From Brachypodium distachyon (Eukaryota > Streptophyta > Magnoliopsida > Poales > Poaceae), in the NCBI RefSeq assembly GCF_000005505.3, contig NC_016132.3, positions 32,564,914 through 32,628,913 of the forward strand: a stretch of 64,000 nucleotides of DNA, read 5' to 3'. A program made the translations under genes and the position numbers. Under the pieces are notes generated by a model. That model searched no databases, was not told where the DNA came from, and was given only the letters and a program-made list of their open reading frames with translations. Below, in pieces: positions 58,917-64,000 of the stretch (position 1 is its first letter; each line of letters opens with the position of its first letter).

Positions 58917-61846
58917 CGACCGTTACTGATGAGTGGTACATTAGTAATCATCAGTAATGGTCGTCCGAACGGGACCGTCACTGATGCACAGAGCATATCA
59001 GTAACGATCGGTTGCGGCCCGACCGCCACTGATGAGTGGTACATCAGTACGGTCGCCCAGTCAGCGATCGTCACTGATGTCGCCCCTGTTATCAGTCACG
59101 GTCGCAAGTGTACCGACCGACACTGATGACTTTCGCGGTTTAAATATGCTGGACAGAGCCGCAGCTGGTCGTGCTGCGCGTCATCACTAACCAGCTGAGG
59201 CCCCTTCTCCTCCGGCGACGGCGGAGCGCTGCCGATTTTCGCCATGGCCGCTGACGAGCCCAGCTGCAGGTAGCCCCTTCCTCCCTCTCCCTCCTTCCTC
59301 TCTCCCCCGGCCGGCCCCTATCTCCAGATCCGGCCGTCGGCCTCCGGTGAGCTCCATTTTTGGAGCTCCGGCGGCCGGTGAGCTCTATTTGTCGAGCCCC
59401 AAGCTTCCCTCTCACGAAAAGGACTTCTGGTGATGTGTTGTCCATGTCGCAAATGTGGAAACACATGCATGATGAATCGGGTTTTGTGGAAAGTTATTCA
59501 CGCTGGACTTGTCACGGGGAGGATGCGGTTGATGTCGGTAGCGGTAGCGAAGATGATCATGTCCTGCGGTATGATCTGGCGAATGATTCCGAGGAAGAAA
59601 CAAGGGTCGATGAGGAGGCTAATGTGGAAGGTGAAGAAGTTTCACGTGGCAGGATTGCCGAAATGCTAGATGACCCGTACCTACAGGACCAGCTGGAGGA
59701 CTCCGAAGATGAGGCAGAGTGTGCTCAGTTCAAAAAATTGTTGGACGACGCAAACACACCTTGTATGACGGAGCTGGCGAAGAAAATAACGTGCTCGAAG
59801 TAACGCTCGAACTTTTGAGGCTAAAGGCAGCATCATGTTGGTCAGACAAGGGATTCACAGACTTGTTGAGTTACCTTGCTTCGGTTTTCCACAGCCAAAC
59901 AAGTTGCCCAAGAGCACATACGAGGTGAAGAAGATTACATGCCCGCTTGGATTAGATTGTGTGAAACATCATTCATGTCCAAACGACTGCATGGTATCCA
60001 TTAGAGAGTACGAGAACCATGAAAGCTGCCACATATGCGGTGCATCGAGATACAAGAAGAAAAACGCCAGAGCTGGCGAAGACGATGGGGAAGAAGAGAT
60101 GAAGGGTAGGCCGGCAAAGACTGTCTCGTATCTTATGACAGGGGGCCGAGTTGAGCGTTGGATGCAGAACATTAAGAATGCAAGGTATCTCGTCCATCAC
60201 GATCCGGCGCAGGCAGCATTCGATCCTGACGGACACTACCGTGTAGAGTAACCTGGGGTCCTAAAACACCCTTCCGATGGGACTCAGTGCAGGAACTTCG
60301 ACACGGCATTTCCAGATTTCAGGGCGGAGCCCAGAAACCTGAGGCTCGGTCTCAGCACTGACGGGATAAATCCTTCCGGAAACATGAACAACAAGCACAT
60401 CACATGGCCAGTGATTTTGTTTGTCTACAACCTTCCTCCATGGTTAATCATGAAGAGAAAATACATCCACATGTGCATGCTCATACAGGGTCCAAAGCAG
60501 CCGGGAGTTGACCCAAATGTGTATCTGCAGCTAGTGAAAGATGAGCTGAAGCAGCTTTGGAACCCTGGCAGAGTGGTTTGGGACGCAAACAGGAGGGAGT
60601 ACTTCATGATGAGAGCAGCGCTTCTGACCTGCGTGCATGACTACCCCGCGAATGGAAATACTTCATGCCAGGTGACACATGGCTACAAGGCCTGTACAAA
60701 CTACGGGGAAAACACGACATCAGAGAATTTGCCGGCTTCATCCAAAATTGTTTACATGGGCCACCGAAAGTGGTTGGATGCTAAAGACTCTTGGAGGAAT
60801 GACAAGGAAAGGTTCAATGGGAAGACGGAGCACGGGATAGCGCCGAAAGAGAAATCTGGTATGCAAATCCTCAAAATTGTGAACGATCTTGAAGTTGTCC
60901 CTGGAAAAATTGCTGCGAAGAAATAAAGGAACTTGAAGGCGTCGTTTTGAAAAGGAGGTCCGTATTCAGGGACCTGGAGTACTGGACACATTTAAAATGC
61001 CGCCACAGCATAGATGTCATGCACGTGGAGAAAAATGTATGCGACAGCGTGTTGGGGTTGCTGATGAACATTCCAGAGAAGATGAAAGATGGATCCAATG
61101 TACGGAAAGACTTGGAACTCATGTCTATCAAAAAAGAGTTGTGGGGCAAAGATCAAGTGTCGGCAGCTGACAAGAATGGTTTCGTGACGGTGACCACGCG
61201 GTGTTGTCTTGCATGTTACAACCTGTACAAAGACGAGTTGCATAGGATGTGCCAGTGCCTGCAAGGCATTAAAGTTCCATCAAACTACTCGTCGAGCATC
61301 AAGCATCTAGTTGACATGAAGAGTCACAAGCTATCTAGCATGAAGTCTCACGACTGCCATGTCATACTCACTCAGTTACTTCCAGTCGCAATCAGAGGTA
61401 TCATGGAGCCGCACGTCAGGGAGACAATCATGAAGCTTTCTGACTTTTTTGACAGCTTCTCGCAGAAGTCAATCACGGCTAGACGATGCCTGATACTGCA
61501 AGATAGTATGATACAGATTCTGTGCAAACTCGAGATGTTCTTCCCTCCATCATTCTTCGATATCATGGTCCATCTAATGATCCACATATGCGATGAGATC
61601 TTGTCGCTAGGGCCCTCGTTCCTGCATAACATGTATGGCCCTGAACGATACAGCGGGGTTCTGAAGCGCTACGTTCGTAACAGATCGCGTCCGGAAGGTA
61701 GCATCGTGAAAGGCTTTAGGGCAGAAGAGTGCATCGAGTTCTACACGGATTGGTTGGCCGATTAGAAATCAATGGGTGATCCCGAATCAAGGCACAAGGG
61801 CAAGCTCGATGGTGAAGGTGGCCTTGGACATACATTCCTTAATGTC
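58917..61846 (+). mobile_element. Truncated CACTA element related to the one at 11-21 kb
   Basis: Starts inside a subterminal array of GACCGTTACTGATG-type motifs (58917-59130) identical in kind to the first element. This is followed by a TTTAAATATGC box and a CTCCGGCGAC-rich leader, then the transposase gene. No CACTA terminus is seen at the left, and the sequence stops at AATGTC (61846), where an LTR element begins; the remainder may lie beyond the window. Confidence 0.8.
59243..61765 (+). pseudogene. CACTA transposase (TNPD-like), truncated copy
   Basis: First exon MAADEPSC starts at 59243. The DRSWMY part of the Transpos_assoc domain seen in the other copy is deleted: intron sequence joins directly to ACGAAAAGGACTT at about 59414. 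CPCRKCGN, the acidic linker, the Transposase_21 core (CHICGASRYKKK; NNKHITWPVILFVYNLPPW; CRHSIDVMHVEKNVCDS) and part of DUF4218 (LLPVAIRGIMEP; MVHLMIHICDEILSLGP) follow. Stops or frame changes occur near 59803, 60250, 60925 and 61763. It keeps the Trp codon (GRVVWDANRREY) that is TAG in the 11-21 kb copy, so the two decayed independently. DUF4216 is missing because of the LTR insertion. Confidence 0.82.
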
Positions 61847-64000
61847 TGTCGTCGCACGGGGCTCCGACACCGGCACGCCCCCTTTTAGGTTCGGCAGGGG
61901 CGTCGGGGATCGCTCCGGCGATCGCCGGCGTGGCCGATGGCGTATGTAACCTGCAAAGTAATGTACCCAGAATACATGCAAGCTAAGGACACATGCATGC
62001 ACGTTTTATCCAGGTTCGGGTCACCCGGAGGTGTAAAACCCTACGTCCTGCTTGTCTGAGCTCGTATTACCACAAAACCAAGTGTTTACAGGTTGCCGGC
62101 TGGGTTCCCGGGCACTCTCTCCTTTCGTGCCAAGTGTTCCTTACCCTGCTCTGCTAAAGCTAGAAGCTAACTGTGAGGTGATCGAGTTGAACCCAAAGAA
62201 TAGCCTACTAGAACCAACTGAGATTCGAACGAACCTCTTTGACCGCCGGCAGGGGTCCTCCTTTTATAGCCAAGGGGATACCACAGGTACCACGGTGCAT
62301 GCATTACAAGTGGCGACCAGGGAGACATGGCAACTCCCCCTCGGCGCGCTGGTGAGCGTGCATGAGCGCCAACTACACTGCTAGGGGTCTAAAACCCTAA
62401 AAGTAGGATTGGACAGCCACTGTTCACCTGACTTAGACGGGTAACGGCCCTCCTGTGGGCTCATTTAATGCGCCTGGCACGCACCCGCGTGGCGCCGTTG
62501 CTCTGCCCGCTGGGCCCCACCCTTGCGGCGGGAGCCTGTGCCCGAGAACCCCTCCTCCCGGCAAGTGGCTTCTCGGGAGGGGACCAGGCCTGACCACACC
62601 CGGGAACCCCCTCCTGGCAAGTTGCTTCCCGGGAGGTGTCCAGGCGGGAATATTCCCCGAAGCCCCGCTAGTCCTTCCAGGCTGGTAGCTTGGCAGGCAG
62701 CTTGTGGCTGCTGCCCGGGATGAGACCCTCCCGGGAACTCGAAGACGAAGCCCACGCGTCGCGCAACGGTGGTACCCCGGGTGCCACTGGTGCGACAGTA
62801 GCCCCCGGGCGTGGGCCGGCAACACCTGTTCCCGGATGAGCTGTCCCCAGGTCGGTTGCCGGGCTATGCCCCAACCGACGCGTGGGCTCCGATTTGCCTC
62901 GGGCCCGCGTCTCTTCGTTGCCCCTAGTACTACGCCGTTACAGACAGAGTAGTGGGCGCGTGATTTCCGCCCTAACCTCCCCCTTAAATAGGGAAGTTAA
63001 GGCCACTCCCCGCATTACTCCTTTTGATTAGGAGTTATCCCCGCGCACCCATAGGGTACGGAACCGGCCGTTACCAAACGGCCGGGCGCTATAATGTTTT
63101 TACTGTCACCAAAAAGGGAAAATACTCTGCTCCCCACATCCTTCGCCTTCAACCTCCTTCACATCTCGCGCCCAAGTGTTCTTGCTAGCTTCCACCCCCG
63201 TTCCCCATGGCGCCCCCCACCACCAGGAAGGGAAAAGAGGCGCAGGTCCCAAAGAGAGCGGCGGCCAGCAGGAGCGAGGCGGCAACCAAGGCAGCCGCCG
63301 ACAAAGACCAGAGGAAGCGGGAGATGCGGGCCACGCTCGCCTTCTACCAGCCTGGCTACAACGGCGAAGCGCTAGCCAAGGTCCAGCACGCTGTCGCCTC
63401 CCAATTCAATGAGCACAGGGAGACCCACATCTTCCTGGCGGGCGCCGAGCACCAGGACAATGACTTCCGGGTGTTCGAGCGCTTCCTCCTCACCGGGCTG
63501 GTGCCGCCATTCTCGCTGTTTCTCCACGCGCTAATGGAGTCGTACCAGCTGCGGGTGGTGCAGCTTCACCCCACGTCGCTGTTCCTCCTCGCTACCTTCC
63601 AATTCCTCTGCGAAGCATTCGTGGGGGTGATGTCGTCGGTGGCGCTCTTTCGTCACTATTTCTACCCTCGGATCGACAACGCGAAAGCGATGTCGTCGGG
63701 GGTGGTGTTCCGCGCCCACGACCAGATGAAGTCCGAGTTCATCATCCGGTCGGGGAAGAAGATTGAGAAGGAGTGGTAGGGCGACTGGTGCTGGGTCTGA
63801 GTGGAAGACCCCCAAGAGTTCATCCTCTCGCCCACGGAGCTGCCGCAACCCCACAGCGGCTGGCAGGACATGTACCACCGCGACGCCGATCTCCTCCCCA
63901 TCGTGGAGAAGATCAAGGCGCTGCAGCTAGCGGGGCTCACCGACGTGGACGTGGCGCGTACCTTCATCAACCGGCGCATCGCGCCGCTTTAACTGCACTC
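61847..64000 (-). mobile_element. LTR retrotransposon, probably Tat-lineage Gypsy, continuing beyond the window
   Basis: TGTCGTCGCACGG begins exactly where the CACTA sequence stops. On the minus strand there is a TATA box (CTATAAAAGGAGG, about 62270-62258), then an LTR-like R/U5 region with CAGGACGTAGGGTTTTACAC and an end CGACGACA at 61847. This indicates a minus-oriented LTR. Its other border is unclear (a TTACA lies at 62942). The ORF at 63207 runs the opposite way. In Tat elements such as Grande, extra antisense ORFs between pol and the 3' LTR are known, so this would be the 3' part of such an element. No pol is visible here. Confidence 0.65.
63207..63992 (+). pseudogene. Transposase_28-type ('putative gypsy type transposon') ORF with two stops
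   Basis: Opens MAPPTTRKGKEAQVPKRAAA, then FERFLLTGLVPPFSLFLHAL, LRVVQLHPTSLFLLATFQFL and CEAFVGVMSSVALFRHYFYP, the pattern of Pfam family Transposase_28 found in grass Gypsy-like elements. TAG at 63777-63779 and TGA at 63798-63800 interrupt the same frame, which continues through HSGWQDMYHRDADLLPIVEK to RTFINRRIAPL and a natural stop at 63992. A possible promoter (TTAAATAGG, about 62985) lies upstream. Function is unknown for the family. Orientation is opposite to the adjoining LTR. Confidence 0.7.

Overview
The window looks like nuclear DNA of a grass, most likely of the cool-season (Pooideae) group. The intact genes have GC-rich third positions and plant introns. They resemble rice-type proteins (NIP1 aquaporin, double B-box factor, CRR2-like PPR fragment). 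The intergenic space is packed with typical cereal transposons: Stowaway MITEs, CACTA elements, a Mutator-like element, LTR retrotransposons, LINEs. Species cannot be fixed from sequence alone. Homology statements come from recognising motifs and families by eye; no search was run.

Layout. 1-9 kb is the gene-rich end: a single-exon SCP/FCP-like phosphatase (35-982, +) and a four-exon NIP1-class aquaporin (7400-8956, +), with LINE fragments, two MITEs and GC-rich tandem repeats between them. 11063-20915 is a structurally complete CACTA transposon with matching ends and a 3-bp ACT duplication. It holds two decayed genes on the minus strand: a TNPD-type transposase, and a Transposase_24/Ulp1-protease-like gene with its own internal copy of the subterminal motif array. 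22768-23987 (-) is an intact three-exon double B-box (BBX) gene.

24-35 kb is mostly anonymous AT-rich DNA with MITEs, a decayed piece of an Hsc70-interacting-protein (HIP/FAM10-type TPR) gene containing a tandemly duplicated presumed intron, and a 5' LTR with a tRNA-Met-type primer site. About 35.2-46.4 kb is a second, unrelated CACTA element (plus orientation) with a long but broken transposase gene and a Transposase_24-like gene; a 1.3-kb solo LTR with CTCCC duplications sits in its 5' leader. 48044-53280 is a Mutator-like element flanked by a 9-bp repeat. It has captured the 5' end of a CRR2-like PPR gene and a LINE piece, and was later hit by a 3.8-kb solo LTR with TGTGC duplications. A short Helitron-like and a SINE-like element follow.

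From 58.9 kb a truncated, inverted relative of the first CACTA element appears. It is interrupted at 61847 by an LTR retrotransposon running off the window, which carries an ORF opposite to its apparent transcription, as in Tat-lineage Gypsy elements.

The three intact genes are independent (plant genes are not in operons). The main story is layered transposon insertion, whose order can be read from target-site duplications. I found no CRISPR, rRNA or functional tRNA, and no clearly new system. The most unusual items are the duplicated regulatory array inside the first CACTA element and the gene-capturing Mutator-like element.
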